A stretch of DNA of 64,000 bases from Winogradskyella sp. (GCF_003712105.1 NZ_RHLG01000002.1:1-64000), one strand, 5' to 3'; positions 9,945 to 19,298 are shown, counted from the stretch's first letter. A program made the numbers and translations. Notes: generated by a model not told the origin, from the sequence alone.

Positions 9945-11714
9945 ATGGCTGAACAGCAAAAGAAAATATTTGATTTAAGTTTATTTAAACGCTTACTAAA
10001 GTATGTAAAGCCATACAAGCTAATATTTGGCTTATCATTGATATGCGTTATTGGTTTAGCAGTTTTTGGTGCATTTAGACCATATGTGCTAAAAGAGGCT
10101 ATTGATGTAAATATTAAAACCCAGGTCTATGATGGTTTCCTGTTTTTCATCATTTTAATGATAGGGCTATTGGTGCTTGAGGTGATTTGCCAGTTATTCT
10201 TTATTTATTATGCGAGTTGGTTGGGACAATCTGTAGTTAAAGATATACGTGTTAAACTGTTCAATCGTATTCTTAAGTTTAAAATGTCTTATTACGATAA
10301 GTCGTCTGTAGGTGTTTTAATAACGCGTTCTGTTACGGATATGGAACGTATCGCAGATATTTTTGGCCAAGGGTTGTTTATGATATTTAGCGATATATTA
10401 AAAATGGCTGTAGTTGCAGGCGTCATGCTTTTTATCAATGCTAAATTGAGCCTTATTGTTTTTGTAACCTTACCAATCATTGTATTCGCAACTAAGATAT
10501 TTCAGAAGTATATGAAACGTGCTTTTGAAGATGTACGTAATGAGGTTTCTAATTTAAATTCCTTTGTACAAGAGCGTGTTACAGGTATGAAAATATTACA
10601 GCTCTTCACACGTGAAGACACTGAGTACAAGAACTTTACTAAGATAAATGAACGCCATAAAAAAGGCTGGTTGCGGACGGTCTGGTATAATTCTATATTT
10701 TTTCCTATTGCAGAATTTTTGTCATCGTTAACAATGGCAGCAATACTAATAATTGGAGGTTTTGATATCATTGGAGCAAATTCTACAGCCACTTTGGGAG
10801 AATTGATTTCTTTTACGATGTTTATTCCTATGTTGTTTAGACCTTTAAATCAGATAGCTAATAAGTTTAATACGCTTCAAATGGGTATGGTTGCTGCTGA
10901 TAGAGTGTTTAAAATATTAGATACCGATTCTAAAATAAATGATGAAGGCAAAGTCGTCGCTCAGGGCTTTAAAGGTGATATAGAATTGAAGAGCGTACGT
11001 TTTTCATACATCGAAAATGAAGAGGTTTTAAAGGGTGTATCAGTAGATATCAATGCAGGCGAAACAGTTGCTATTGTAGGAGCAACAGGAGCAGGTAAGT
11101 CTACTATAATCAATTTGCTTAACCGATTTTATGATATTGATTCAGGAGCCATCGAAATTGATGGTACTAATATTAATCAATTTACACTTAATTCGCTTCG
11201 TCAGCATATTGCGGTGGTTTTACAAGATGTATTCTTATTTGCAGATACCATCTTGAATAACATAACATTAAACAATCCTGACATCTCTGAGGAAGATGTT
11301 ATCAAGGCTGCAAAAGCTATTGGTATTCATGATTTTATATCAAGTTTACCAAATGGATACCACTATAACGTAAAAGAGCGTGGCGTAATGTTGTCTTCTG
11401 GTCAACGTCAGCTTATTTCTTTTTTAAGAGCTTATATGACTAATCCAAGCATTTTGGTCTTAGATGAGGCAACGTCTTCTGTAGATTCTTACTCTGAACA
11501 GTTAATACAAGATGCTACAGACAAAATTACTCAAGGCAGAACATCAATAATAATTGCACATCGTTTGGCAACTATTCAACAAGCTGATAAAATTATTGTT
11601 ATGGATGCCGGACAAATCGTAGAGATGGGTACGCACAACTCATTACTTGAAAATGAAAACGGTTACTACCGCAACCTTTACGAAGTTCAGTTCTTAAATG
11701 CCGAAGCCGTTTAG
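9945..11714 (+). CDS. ABC exporter, fused membrane and ATPase domains (MsbA-like)
   Basis: Half-transporter of 589 residues that should dimerise in the inner membrane. Six membrane helices occupy about residues 20-310. The nucleotide-binding domain (about 345-585) has Walker A GATGAGKST, Q-loop AVVLQDVF, signature LSSGQRQ (usually LSGGQ in this class), Walker B ILVLDEATSSVD and an H-loop IIIAHRL. It lies directly behind truA, an arrangement seen in related genomes. The substrate cannot be told from sequence; lipid or drug export is typical. Confidence 0.93.
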   Translation: MAEQQKKIFDLSLFKRLLKYVKPYKLIFGLSLICVIGLAVFGAFRPYVLKEAIDVNIKTQVYDGFLFFIILMIGLLVLEVICQLFFIYYASWLGQSVVKDIRVKLFNRILKFKMSYYDKSSVGVLITRSVTDMERIADIFGQGLFMIFSDILKMAVVAGVMLFINAKLSLIVFVTLPIIVFATKIFQKYMKRAFEDVRNEVSNLNSFVQERVTGMKILQLFTREDTEYKNFTKINERHKKGWLRTVWYNSIFFPIAEFLSSLTMAAILIIGGFDIIGANSTATLGELISFTMFIPMLFRPLNQIANKFNTLQMGMVAADRVFKILDTDSKINDEGKVVAQGFKGDIELKSVRFSYIENEEVLKGVSVDINAGETVAIVGATGAGKSTIINLLNRFYDIDSGAIEIDGTNINQFTLNSLRQHIAVVLQDVFLFADTILNNITLNNPDISEEDVIKAAKAIGIHDFISSLPNGYHYNVKERGVMLSSGQRQLISFLRAYMTNPSILVLDEATSSVDSYSEQLIQDATDKITQGRTSIIIAHRLATIQQADKIIVMDAGQIVEMGTHNSLLENENGYYRNLYEVQFLNAEAV

Positions 11715-11716
11715 TT

Positions 11717-12496
11717 TTATTTTGGTGGCGGCATAAAATCTTGCAGATTCAATTCACCGGTAAGTAAACCTAATATTACAAGCCCTATCGAGAATGCAAA
11801 AAATAAGAACGCAAAACAGAAAAAGAAGATTAGCAAATGCGCAAAAAACTCAATACCCCTTATGCCACTTATTTTGTAAAGTAACCAAGTTAAATAAATG
11901 GCTAGTACTAATAAGGTAATAAACGAATAATTCATGTAGGCATTAGGCATAATTATCATGACCAAGATAGATGGTAAAAAAGTAACTAAGCTAAACTCAG
12001 CCATAGTATAAGTAAATGCCACTGTGCGTTCAGCAAAGTTGTATTCCTTTTGTCTTAACATAAACCAACTCGCTATAACTAGCATTGGGATATACGATAA
12101 GAAAAAGAATGACGCATACTCTGAAGACGCATTTGCGATATTACTTTTAGCAGTTTCATCCATACCTTGATTAAAAACGTCAACATCTACTTCGAGGTTT
12201 ATTTTTTTCATTACAAAAAATACAACTCCAGAAAGTGTTAATGCTATTCCTAAGTAACTTATAGGGTTTACATACCGTTTTCTTACGCCACTTATATAAC
12301 TGCCAATAACAGCTTCAGGTTTTGCAATAAGGTCTGTAAATGTTCTAAGCAGTTTATTGTCATAGTTAAAAAACGTCTCACTAATATGTTCAAAAATATT
12401 TTTGAATGTTAAACGATTGCGTATGACTCTTGCTCCACATTTTTTACAGTAATCATCATGTTCATGCAATTCGGTATTACAATTTTTACAATTCAT
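11717..12496 (-). CDS. DUF3667 zinc-ribbon membrane protein
   Basis: This 259-residue protein starts with a four-Cys zinc ribbon (MNCKNCNTEL...YCKKCGARV, residues 1-24), then the DUF3667 signature RLTFKNIF (about 28-35) and an amphipathic region, then four to five membrane helices (about 80-245). Function unknown. It is a paralogue of the next gene upstream on the same strand (12508-13311), which it follows after an 11-bp gap, and ends 2 bp from the convergent ABC exporter gene. Confidence 0.85.
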   Translation of the reverse strand: MNCKNCNTELHEHDDYCKKCGARVIRNRLTFKNIFEHISETFFNYDNKLLRTFTDLIAKPEAVIGSYISGVRKRYVNPISYLGIALTLSGVVFFVMKKINLEVDVDVFNQGMDETAKSNIANASSEYASFFFLSYIPMLVIASWFMLRQKEYNFAERTVAFTYTMAEFSLVTFLPSILVMIIMPNAYMNYSFITLLVLAIYLTWLLYKISGIRGIEFFAHLLIFFFCFAFLFFAFSIGLVILGLLTGELNLQDFMPPPK

Positions 12497-12507
12497 GTTT
12501 TAAATAA

Positions 12508-13311
12508 TTAACTCGAAACTCCAATTATATAACCAACTAAGACAGCACCAATACCAATAGCTATTCCTATAATAACAAAGCACACCATTACTAGCATAAA
12601 ATAGGCTATGGCATTCCATATATCTAATTTAAAAATTCGCTTGAGTGTATAAAAAAGAAAAACAAAAGTAAGTAACGAAACTATCCCAGAAACCACTAAA
12701 TAGTTTAGGCCAAACAACAGAAAAAATATGCTTAATAAAGACGTTATGATTATAACCTGGCCGTAATAATAGATATTGATTACAAGATGTTCAGTAAAAT
12801 TAAAATGTCGATTAGGTCTTATTATAAAATTTGTAAGCCAAGTAGATATAGCATAAAATGGAGTGGTTATTATATAAATAATACTCTGGTATTTATTTAC
12901 ATCATTAAAGCTCTCAAAATTTAACGGGTTTTGTTTAGCATTTGCATTCTCCGGTAAAGTGTTGGCATCTATAGATTTTAAAAATTCGAAAGTAGAGTCT
13001 AACTCATCTTTAAAAAAACTCTCCATTAAAAATACCTGAATACCAGCAAGGGTTAAGGCAAGCGCAAAATACTGAATAACATTGCTGTACTTCTTTCGGG
13101 TGCCATCTATAAATCCATTGATGACTACTTCAGGTTTGGTAAATAAATGAATAAATGTCTTTAAGACTTTATTGTCTACAGAAAAAAATTCAACATTGAG
13201 TTGGCGAAAAAGTGATTTAAACGTTAACCTATTTTTAATAACTCTAGCACCACATGCAAAACAATACCGTTGGGATTTAGAAAGAGGTATGTCACAGTTT
13301 TTGCAGTTCAT
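12508..13311 (-). CDS. DUF3667 zinc-ribbon membrane protein, paralogue
   Basis: This 267-residue protein has the same architecture as its downstream neighbour: zinc ribbon (MNCKNCDIPL...YCFACGARV), the RLTFKSLF motif, then membrane helices. Its ATG overlaps the stop of the c-di-AMP synthase gene (TAATG), which indicates translational coupling. Function unknown. The pairing with the cyclase suggests a related role in the envelope, but that is inference. Confidence 0.85.
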   Translation of the reverse strand: MNCKNCDIPLSKSQRYCFACGARVIKNRLTFKSLFRQLNVEFFSVDNKVLKTFIHLFTKPEVVINGFIDGTRKKYSNVIQYFALALTLAGIQVFLMESFFKDELDSTFEFLKSIDANTLPENANAKQNPLNFESFNDVNKYQSIIYIITTPFYAISTWLTNFIIRPNRHFNFTEHLVINIYYYGQVIIITSLLSIFFLLFGLNYLVVSGIVSLLTFVFLFYTLKRIFKLDIWNAIAYFMLVMVCFVIIGIAIGIGAVLVGYIIGVSS

Positions 13312-14093
13312 TACACAAGGTCTTTCTTAATCTTATCTATGAGTTCTTCTTTGGTTTTGTACATTATAAACTCAGCATTTTTTACATAAGATAATGTGCC
13401 TGTTTCCTCACTTACAACTAGCGCAAGTGCATCTGTTTTTTCTGTTATACCCAATGCAGCACGATGGCGTAAACCAAAGCGTTTTGGTATGGTAACCTCA
13501 TTATTTACTGGCAAAATTACTCGTGTAGCTTTAACTACATTATTGTCAATAATAATTGCACCATCATGTAATGGGCTATTCTTAAAGAAGATACTTTCAA
13601 TTATGGGTTGCGAAACAGTTATGTTCATTTCATCACCTGTATTTGTGAGGAAATCTAAGTTGTTATTTCGTTCTATGACGATTAAGGCTCCTGTATTGGT
13701 TGTACCCATTTTAATACACGCATTGACAATAACTTCAACATCATTCGTGGTTTCGGTATCGCTATTTAAGAACTTAAAGTTTTTAAATATGCGGCGTTTA
13801 CCGGACAAATTAGTAGAACCTACCATGAGCAGAAACTTGCGTATTTCGGGCTGAAAAACCACAATCAAAGCAATAATACCTACTTTCATAAAACCATCTA
13901 CAATGCGGTAGAGTAGATGCATGTTGAGATAATCCGTCACTACCCAAACCAAGTAAATGATTAAGATTCCGATAAAAATATTTATCGCAACAGTACCTTT
14001 TACAAGCTTATAGATATAATAAAGAAGGATGGCAACTAAAAAAACATCGACAAAATCGATTAGTCTAAAATCCCAAAGTTTTAAGTCGCTCAA
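13311..14093 (-). CDS. cdaA: Diadenylate cyclase (CdaA/DacA type)
   Basis: Condenses two ATP into cyclic di-AMP, a messenger that controls osmotic balance and wall homeostasis. The 260-residue protein has three N-terminal membrane helices (about residues 14-95) and a cytoplasmic DisA_N domain with both catalytic motifs, DGAIII and RHRAALG. Length and layout match the CdaA family (TIGR00159). It is the first gene of a three-gene operon with two DUF3667 genes. The divergently arranged folP/DUF1599 neighbourhood is common in Bacteroidota. Confidence 0.95.
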   Translation of the reverse strand: MSDLKLWDFRLIDFVDVFLVAILLYYIYKLVKGTVAINIFIGILIIYLVWVVTDYLNMHLLYRIVDGFMKVGIIALIVVFQPEIRKFLLMVGSTNLSGKRRIFKNFKFLNSDTETTNDVEVIVNACIKMGTTNTGALIVIERNNNLDFLTNTGDEMNITVSQPIIESIFFKNSPLHDGAIIIDNNVVKATRVILPVNNEVTIPKRFGLRHRAALGITEKTDALALVVSEETGTLSYVKNAEFIMYKTKEELIDKIKKDLV

Positions 14094-14162
14094 AGGTTAG
14101 TGGTTTTTGCTAATTTAAAAAATTAACTCGAAAAGTGAGAGTTATTATAGATGAGATAAAAA

Positions 14163-14990
14163 TCAATCTATTTTTAATTGATTAAAAAGCCTAACACATT
14201 CCATAGCTTCTTTGACATCATGAACCCTTAAAATTGATGCGCCATTTTCTAAGGCAATCATATTAAGAGCTGTTGTTCCATTGAGTGCATGTTCAGCAGA
14301 AGTCTCTAGTGATTTATAAATCATCGATTTTCTGGATACACCAGCTAAAATAGGTTTGTCAGCGATTTTAAGTAGCTCAAGATGATTTAATAACTTAAAG
14401 TTTTGTTCCAGCGTTTTAGCAAAGCCAAATCCTGGGTCAATAATGATATCATTTATTTCTAACTGATGTGCTTTTGCAACTCGCTCACCAAAATAGCTTA
14501 TAATGTCTTTCAATAAATCATCATAACTGGTTTGTTGCTGCATTGTTTTTGGATTACCTCTCATATGCATCATAATGTATGGTACACGAAGTTTTCCGAT
14601 TACTGAAAGCATTTTTTCATCTAATTTTCCAGCAGAGATATCATTAATCAATGCAGCTCCAATGGCTACAGTTTCTTCAGCAACTTTACTACGGAAAGTA
14701 TCAATTGAGATCCAAGTATCCGGAAATTCTTTAAGTATGAGTTCTACAATGGGAACAACACGGTTTAACTCCTCATCTTCAGAAACAAAATCCGCACCAG
14801 GGCGCGAACTATAGCCACCAACATCGATAAAAGTGGCACCATTGTTAAGCATTAATTCTACCTGATTCAATACAATTGAAGCATCTTTGTACTTGCCACC
14901 ATCGTAAAATGAATCGGGAGTTACATTTAATATACCCATCACTTTCGGAGTGGATAATTCAACCAATTTACCCTTGCAGTTTATAGTCAT
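14163..14990 (-). CDS. folP: Dihydropteroate synthase
   Basis: Joins p-aminobenzoate to 6-hydroxymethyl-dihydropterin diphosphate in folate synthesis; this is the sulfonamide target. The 275-residue TIM barrel shows VMGILNVTPDSFYDGGKY (about 17-34), DVGGYSSRPGA, ISIDTFRS, NDISAG, MHMRG, DPGFGFAKT and GVSRKS. The length is standard. It lies 69 bp upstream of cdaA on the same strand and may be cotranscribed with it. Confidence 0.97.
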   Translation of the reverse strand: MTINCKGKLVELSTPKVMGILNVTPDSFYDGGKYKDASIVLNQVELMLNNGATFIDVGGYSSRPGADFVSEDEELNRVVPIVELILKEFPDTWISIDTFRSKVAEETVAIGAALINDISAGKLDEKMLSVIGKLRVPYIMMHMRGNPKTMQQQTSYDDLLKDIISYFGERVAKAHQLEINDIIIDPGFGFAKTLEQNFKLLNHLELLKIADKPILAGVSRKSMIYKSLETSAEHALNGTTALNMIALENGASILRVHDVKEAMECVRLFNQLKID

Positions 14991-15086
14991 GTTTTGCTAT
15001 AAAAAATTCTTGTAAAAACTTTAATCGTTAAACTTTGAACTTCTAATTTATTTGTCCGAAATTTACGCATAAATAAATTCAATTTA

Positions 15087-15629
15087 ATGCAAAATACGTC
15101 AAAACAATACGATGCCGTTATTGAAAAATGCAGAGCGCTTTTTGTGAATAAGATGAGTGATTATGGTAGCGCATGGCGTATACTTCGTTTGCCATCATTA
15201 ACAGATCAAATTTTTATAAAAGCACAACGTATAAGAAGTCTTCAACAGAACGAAGTAAGAAAGGTTGATGAAGGCGAAGTAAGTGAGTTTATTGGTATAA
15301 TTAATTACTGTGTAATGGCGCTCATTCAGTTAGAAAAAGGCGTTGTTGAACAACCCGATATGGATACTGATGAAGCTACGCAGCATTATGACGAAAAAGT
15401 AGCTGAGACACGGCAATTAATGCTAGATAAGAATCATGATTATGGTGAAGCATGGCGAGATATGCGCGTAAGCTCATTAACAGATTTAATACTTCAAAAG
15501 CTGTTACGAGTTAAGCAAATAGAAGATAATGCGGGCAAAACTATAGTTAGTGAAGGTATTGATGCCAATTATCAAGACATGATAAATTATGCAGTTTTTG
15601 CAATGATTCATTTAGGAGAAGGAAATTAA
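15087..15629 (+). CDS. DUF1599 domain protein
   Basis: This 180-residue protein is built of two similar halves: MSDYGSAWRILRLPSLTDQI (about 19-38) and NHDYGEAWRDMRVSSLTDLI (about 113-132), each followed by a helical RIRSLQ/RVKQIE segment and an INYxVxAxIxLxxG helix. This is the DUF1599 duplication, often found beside folP in Bacteroidota. No enzyme activity is established; it is predicted to be cytoplasmic and all-helical. Confidence 0.88.
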   Translation: MQNTSKQYDAVIEKCRALFVNKMSDYGSAWRILRLPSLTDQIFIKAQRIRSLQQNEVRKVDEGEVSEFIGIINYCVMALIQLEKGVVEQPDMDTDEATQHYDEKVAETRQLMLDKNHDYGEAWRDMRVSSLTDLILQKLLRVKQIEDNAGKTIVSEGIDANYQDMINYAVFAMIHLGEGN

Positions 15630-15636
15630 TTGTATT

Positions 15637-15699
15637 GGTCACTGAGGCTCTCGAAGTGACCTTTAATCATATTTTGTGGCTTCGAGAGCCTCAGCCACC
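15637..15699. repeat. REP-like palindrome pair in inverted orientation
   Basis: Hairpin 1 (15637-15661) has arms GGTCACT/AGTGACC around GAGGCTCTCGA. Hairpin 2 (about 15675-15699) has arms GTGGCT/AGCCAC around the reverse complement of that core. The 13-bp core TGAGGCTCTCGAA at 15643-15655 is repeated exactly inverted at 15681-15693. The composition is much more GC-rich than the surroundings. This resembles a BIME, two REP sequences head to tail, which are usually mobilised by RAYT transposases. There is no T run to make it a simple terminator. Confidence 0.65.
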
Positions 15700-15708
15700 A
15701 TAAGATTT

Positions 15709-17379
15709 ATGAAATATATAGTTCAAATAAGTCGTGTTTTTGTTGGAGTATTATTTATAATATCAGGATTCATAAAACTGAATGACCCTTTAGGGTTTTC
15801 TTATAAGCTTCAAGAATATTTTAGTACAGATGTGCTTAATATTCCTTTTTTAGAACCTTATGCTTTAGCGATTTCTGTTTTTGTAGTGGTCTTAGAAGTT
15901 GTTCTGGGCGTCTTTTTGCTTATTGGTTATAGGAGAAAATTAACCATTTGGTTACTACTGGGAATGATAGTGTTCTTTACATTTTTGACCTTTTATTCTG
16001 CATATTTCGATAAAGTTAAAGATTGTGGTTGTTTTGGAGATGCGCTTAAGCTTACACCGTGGGAAAGTTTTACTAAAGATGTCATTTTACTAGTTCTGAT
16101 TTTAATTCTAGTATTAGGTATAAAGCATATTAAACCCATTTTTAAGAAATTACCAAACGCTATAGTTGCCTTATTGAGTTTTATAATATCATTATGGTTT
16201 GGATATCATGTACTAATGCATTTGCCAGCTATCGATTTTAGAGCTTATAAGATAGGAAACAACTTATCTGATGAAATGGCTGTACCAGAAGATGCGGCTA
16301 AACCTGTAATTGAATATACCTGGACGTTTAATGTTAATGGTGAAGAAAAAGAATATGTCACAAATGGTAGTTACCCAACAGTTGATGGAGAATATGTTGG
16401 TGTTGAGACAAAAACAATTGACGAAGGTTATATTCCATCTATTCAAGATTTCTCTATCGAGTCTGATGACGAAGATTTAACCACTCACTTTCTAGGAATA
16501 GATAACCTAGTAATTGTAGCGATGTATAACATTTACAATTCTGAACAAGATGGTCTACAAAAACTTAAGGCGTTCACTGATGATGCTATAAGAAAAGGAT
16601 ATACGGTCATTGGCTTGTCTGCATCTGGAGACGATGCAAAGCAACAACTTAAAGCAGATTACGACCTAAATTTTGACACCTATTTGTGCGATGAAAAAGT
16701 GGTAAAAACTATTGTTCGTGCTAATCCTGGAATTGTAGTTCTAAATAAAGGAACAGTCTTGAACAAAGCACATTGGAATGATATTGAGGATGTTGAACTG
16801 CAAGAGCTGCCAAATGCATTACCTAATCTTAAATTCAACCTTAAGCGTCAACTTGATAGTGTTTTGGTAGAGGATCAACGCTACAGAAGTAATATGTCTA
16901 TGGAAACATGGAAAATGCAAATGGAAATCGATAGTTCAAACCTTAAGTTCATTAAAGCTATTATTGATAAAAATGGTTATCCAGGAAAATCTCTAGTTGG
17001 CGAACCTACAAATACTTCAGCTTGGTATGTTATTCAGCATTCTAATAGTATCGAAGAGTATCTTCCAGTAATTAAGGAAGCCGCAGCTAATGGAGAATTG
17101 CCTAAGCGACTAGCAGCTATGATGGAGGACCGTTATTTAATGGAGCGAGGTGAAGCTCAAATTTATGGAACACAAGGAAGCTCTTATGGACTAAATTCTG
17201 ATAATCCTATTAGCTTTATGTGGCCAATAAAAGATCTTGAAAATGTAAATAAACTTAGAAAAGAGGCTGGGTTTTTAGATACTGTCGAAGAAAATGCGAA
17301 ACGAATTTTTGGAGATGATTTTGAATTTAGAAACTACACAATCGAAGAGGTAAATAAAATTATCGCTTCCTATAAATAA
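15709..17379 (+). CDS. DoxX / thioredoxin-like / DUF6624 fusion membrane protein
   Basis: The start chosen is ATG at 15709 (556 residues), because the 11 codons before it are encoded by the REP-like hairpin and the protein then begins with a normal DoxX helix. Residues 1-140 form a DoxX-type four-helix membrane domain with the conserved DCGCFGDAL Cys pair, and a further helix lies at about 150-170. Residues about 220-340 resemble the thioredoxin-like part of BT_3928-type proteins without a CxxC. Residues about 400-556 match DUF6624 (GYPGKSLVGE, VIQHS, DRYLMERGEAQIYGTQ). The DoxX part suggests a redox or respiratory-chain role; the fused C-terminus is of unknown function. Confidence 0.82.
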   Translation: MKYIVQISRVFVGVLFIISGFIKLNDPLGFSYKLQEYFSTDVLNIPFLEPYALAISVFVVVLEVVLGVFLLIGYRRKLTIWLLLGMIVFFTFLTFYSAYFDKVKDCGCFGDALKLTPWESFTKDVILLVLILILVLGIKHIKPIFKKLPNAIVALLSFIISLWFGYHVLMHLPAIDFRAYKIGNNLSDEMAVPEDAAKPVIEYTWTFNVNGEEKEYVTNGSYPTVDGEYVGVETKTIDEGYIPSIQDFSIESDDEDLTTHFLGIDNLVIVAMYNIYNSEQDGLQKLKAFTDDAIRKGYTVIGLSASGDDAKQQLKADYDLNFDTYLCDEKVVKTIVRANPGIVVLNKGTVLNKAHWNDIEDVELQELPNALPNLKFNLKRQLDSVLVEDQRYRSNMSMETWKMQMEIDSSNLKFIKAIIDKNGYPGKSLVGEPTNTSAWYVIQHSNSIEEYLPVIKEAAANGELPKRLAAMMEDRYLMERGEAQIYGTQGSSYGLNSDNPISFMWPIKDLENVNKLRKEAGFLDTVEENAKRIFGDDFEFRNYTIEEVNKIIASYK

Positions 17380-17386
17380 TGAACAT

Positions 17387-18466
17387 CTGCTAACGTATCT
17401 TTTAAATAAAGTTTTTTATGCACTATTAACTCTAGTAGGAGTAGTAACCGTCATTTTTTTATTATTCACAGTTTTACCTGGTGATCCTGCAAAAATGATG
17501 TTAGGGCAAAATCAAACTGCTGAGCAGGTAGAAGCTGTTAAAAAGAAGTATGGCTTTGATAAACCATTGGAAACGCAATATCTTTATTATCTAAACGATT
17601 TATCTCCAGTGTCTTTTCATTCCACAAATAATGAAGATTACACGTATTTAGATAAAGAAAAATATATAGCAGCAAAACTATTTACAATAGGTGGTACAAC
17701 TACAGCAATTAAATTACCCTATTTACGAGCTTCATTTTCTAAACAAGGTAAAAGCGTAAGCCAGGTTATAGGAGAAACTTTACCCAATACTTTTGTTTTG
17801 GCAGTATCTGCCATTGCAATAGCAATGTTTTTAGGGTTAATATTTGGCGTAGTTTCAGCATTAAAAAAGGATACTTGGATTGATAGAGCTATACAAGTGT
17901 TTAGTACGTTTGGTATGAGTGTGCCTTCGTTTTTCAGCGCCATATTATTTGCATGGCTGTTTGGTTTTGTGTTACACAAGTACACAAATCTAGAAATGAC
18001 AGGTAGCTTATACGAGCTCGATAACTTTGGTGAACGCCTTAGTATAAAATGGAAAAACCTTATTCTTCCAGCAATAGTTTTAGGTATTAGACCATTGGCT
18101 GTGATTATTCAATTGATGCGAAATTCTTTATTAGAAGTTTTAACACAAGATTACATAAGGACAGCTAGAGCTAAGGGATTAACAGAGTTTCAAATAATTA
18201 AAAATCACGCAATTAAAAACGCTTTAAATCCAGTTGTTACTGCAATTTCTGGTTGGTTTGCCTCTATGTTAGCAGGAGCAGTTTTTGTGGAATATATTTT
18301 TGGCTGGAATGGCTTAGGCAAAGAAATTGTAAATGCATTAAATACGTTAGACTTGCCAGTGATCATGGGGGCAGTTTTAGTAATCGCAACGCTTTTTATC
18401 TCTATCAATATTTTAGTTGATATCATTTATGCATGGCTCGACCCAAGAGTAAAATTAAATTCATAA
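17387..18466 (+). CDS. DppB/OppB-type ABC transporter permease, start uncertain
   Basis: Inner-membrane permease of the peptide/nickel ABC family: N-terminal helix (LTLVGVVTVIFLLF), then VLPGDPAKMMLGQN, a family-specific periplasmic insert, and the binding-protein-dependent transport domain with the EAA loop (RTARAKGLTEFQIIKNHAIKNAL). The first in-frame ATG at 17495 would delete the first helix and the conserved LPGDP motif. The frame is open upstream to the stop of the DoxX gene but holds no ATG, GTG or TTG at a suitable place, so I mark CTG at 17387 tentatively. The ATG at 17379 is in another frame and hits a stop after four codons. No ATPase or binding-protein gene is adjacent. Confidence 0.8.
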   Translation: MLTYLLNKVFYALLTLVGVVTVIFLLFTVLPGDPAKMMLGQNQTAEQVEAVKKKYGFDKPLETQYLYYLNDLSPVSFHSTNNEDYTYLDKEKYIAAKLFTIGGTTTAIKLPYLRASFSKQGKSVSQVIGETLPNTFVLAVSAIAIAMFLGLIFGVVSALKKDTWIDRAIQVFSTFGMSVPSFFSAILFAWLFGFVLHKYTNLEMTGSLYELDNFGERLSIKWKNLILPAIVLGIRPLAVIIQLMRNSLLEVLTQDYIRTARAKGLTEFQIIKNHAIKNALNPVVTAISGWFASMLAGAVFVEYIFGWNGLGKEIVNALNTLDLPVIMGAVLVIATLFISINILVDIIYAWLDPRVKLNS

Positions 18467-18507
18467 ATAGTTGACGTAATTAATCTACCATTTTAGCTTA
18501 ATAATTT

Positions 18508-18515
18508 TATTTTTG
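18508..18515 (+). promoter_or_regulatory. -7 promoter element of tpiA
   Basis: TATTTTTG fits TAnnTTTG, 31 bp before the tpiA ATG. The -33 box is not clear. Confidence 0.4.
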
Positions 18516-18546
18516 TCAATTAAGAAACAAGCAATACACTTTTAAC

Positions 18547-19296
18547 ATGAGAAAACATATCGTAGCAGGTAACTGGAAGATGAATAATAATCATTCTGAA
18601 ACGCATCAATTACTTTCAGATTTAAAACAGCAAACAAAATCCTCAAATGCTGAGGTTATGGTAGCACCAACATATGTTAACCTTCAATATGCTGTTTCAG
18701 AATTAGGTGGGACTGATATAGAAGTGATTGCACAGAATATGCATTTTGCAGATAATGGTGCATATACAGGTGAGGTCAGTGCAAACATGTTAAACAGTAT
18801 TGGAGTAAAAACTGTGATTCTTGGCCATAGTGAGCGTCGTGCCTATTTTAATGAGACTGATGAGAGTTTGGCAAAAAAAGTAGACCAAACTTTAGCAAAT
18901 GGACTTAGGTCAATCTTTTGTTTTGGTGAGGAATTAGCAGATAGAAAAGCCGGTAATCAAGAAGCGGTAGTTGAAAGCCAAATTAAAAATGCATTATTTC
19001 ATTTAGAAGCTTCAGCATGGCAACATATCGTTTTAGCTTACGAACCCGTTTGGGCAATTGGTACTGGAGAAACAGCTACACCAGAGCAAGCACAAGACAT
19101 GCATGCTTTTATAAGAAAAACACTTCGTGACAAATATGGTGATGAAGTTGCTGAAAACACAACTATTCTTTACGGTGGTAGTGTAAAACCTAATAATGCA
19201 AAAGAGATTTTTGGCAAGCCAGATGTTGATGGTGGATTAATAGGAGGCGCTTCATTAAAAGCGGAAGACTTTTTTGCTATAGTTAATGCATTTTAG
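18547..19296 (+). CDS. tpiA: Triosephosphate isomerase
   Basis: Interconverts dihydroxyacetone phosphate and glyceraldehyde 3-phosphate in glycolysis. The 249-residue TIM barrel is of normal length and has the substrate Lys in GNWKMN, the catalytic His in ILGHSERR (about residue 97), the catalytic Glu in AYEPVWAIGTG (about 168) and the phosphate-binding YGGSV. The next gene, prmA, starts 2 bp after its stop, so they form an operon. Confidence 0.98.
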   Translation: MRKHIVAGNWKMNNNHSETHQLLSDLKQQTKSSNAEVMVAPTYVNLQYAVSELGGTDIEVIAQNMHFADNGAYTGEVSANMLNSIGVKTVILGHSERRAYFNETDESLAKKVDQTLANGLRSIFCFGEELADRKAGNQEAVVESQIKNALFHLEASAWQHIVLAYEPVWAIGTGETATPEQAQDMHAFIRKTLRDKYGDEVAENTTILYGGSVKPNNAKEIFGKPDVDGGLIGGASLKAEDFFAIVNAF

Positions 19297-19298
19297 TC

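Noticed and set aside
15676..15708. GTG start giving a longer DoxX protein
   Set aside because: The extra 11 residues come from the REP-like hairpin, and the ATG at 15709 gives the family's usual N-terminus.
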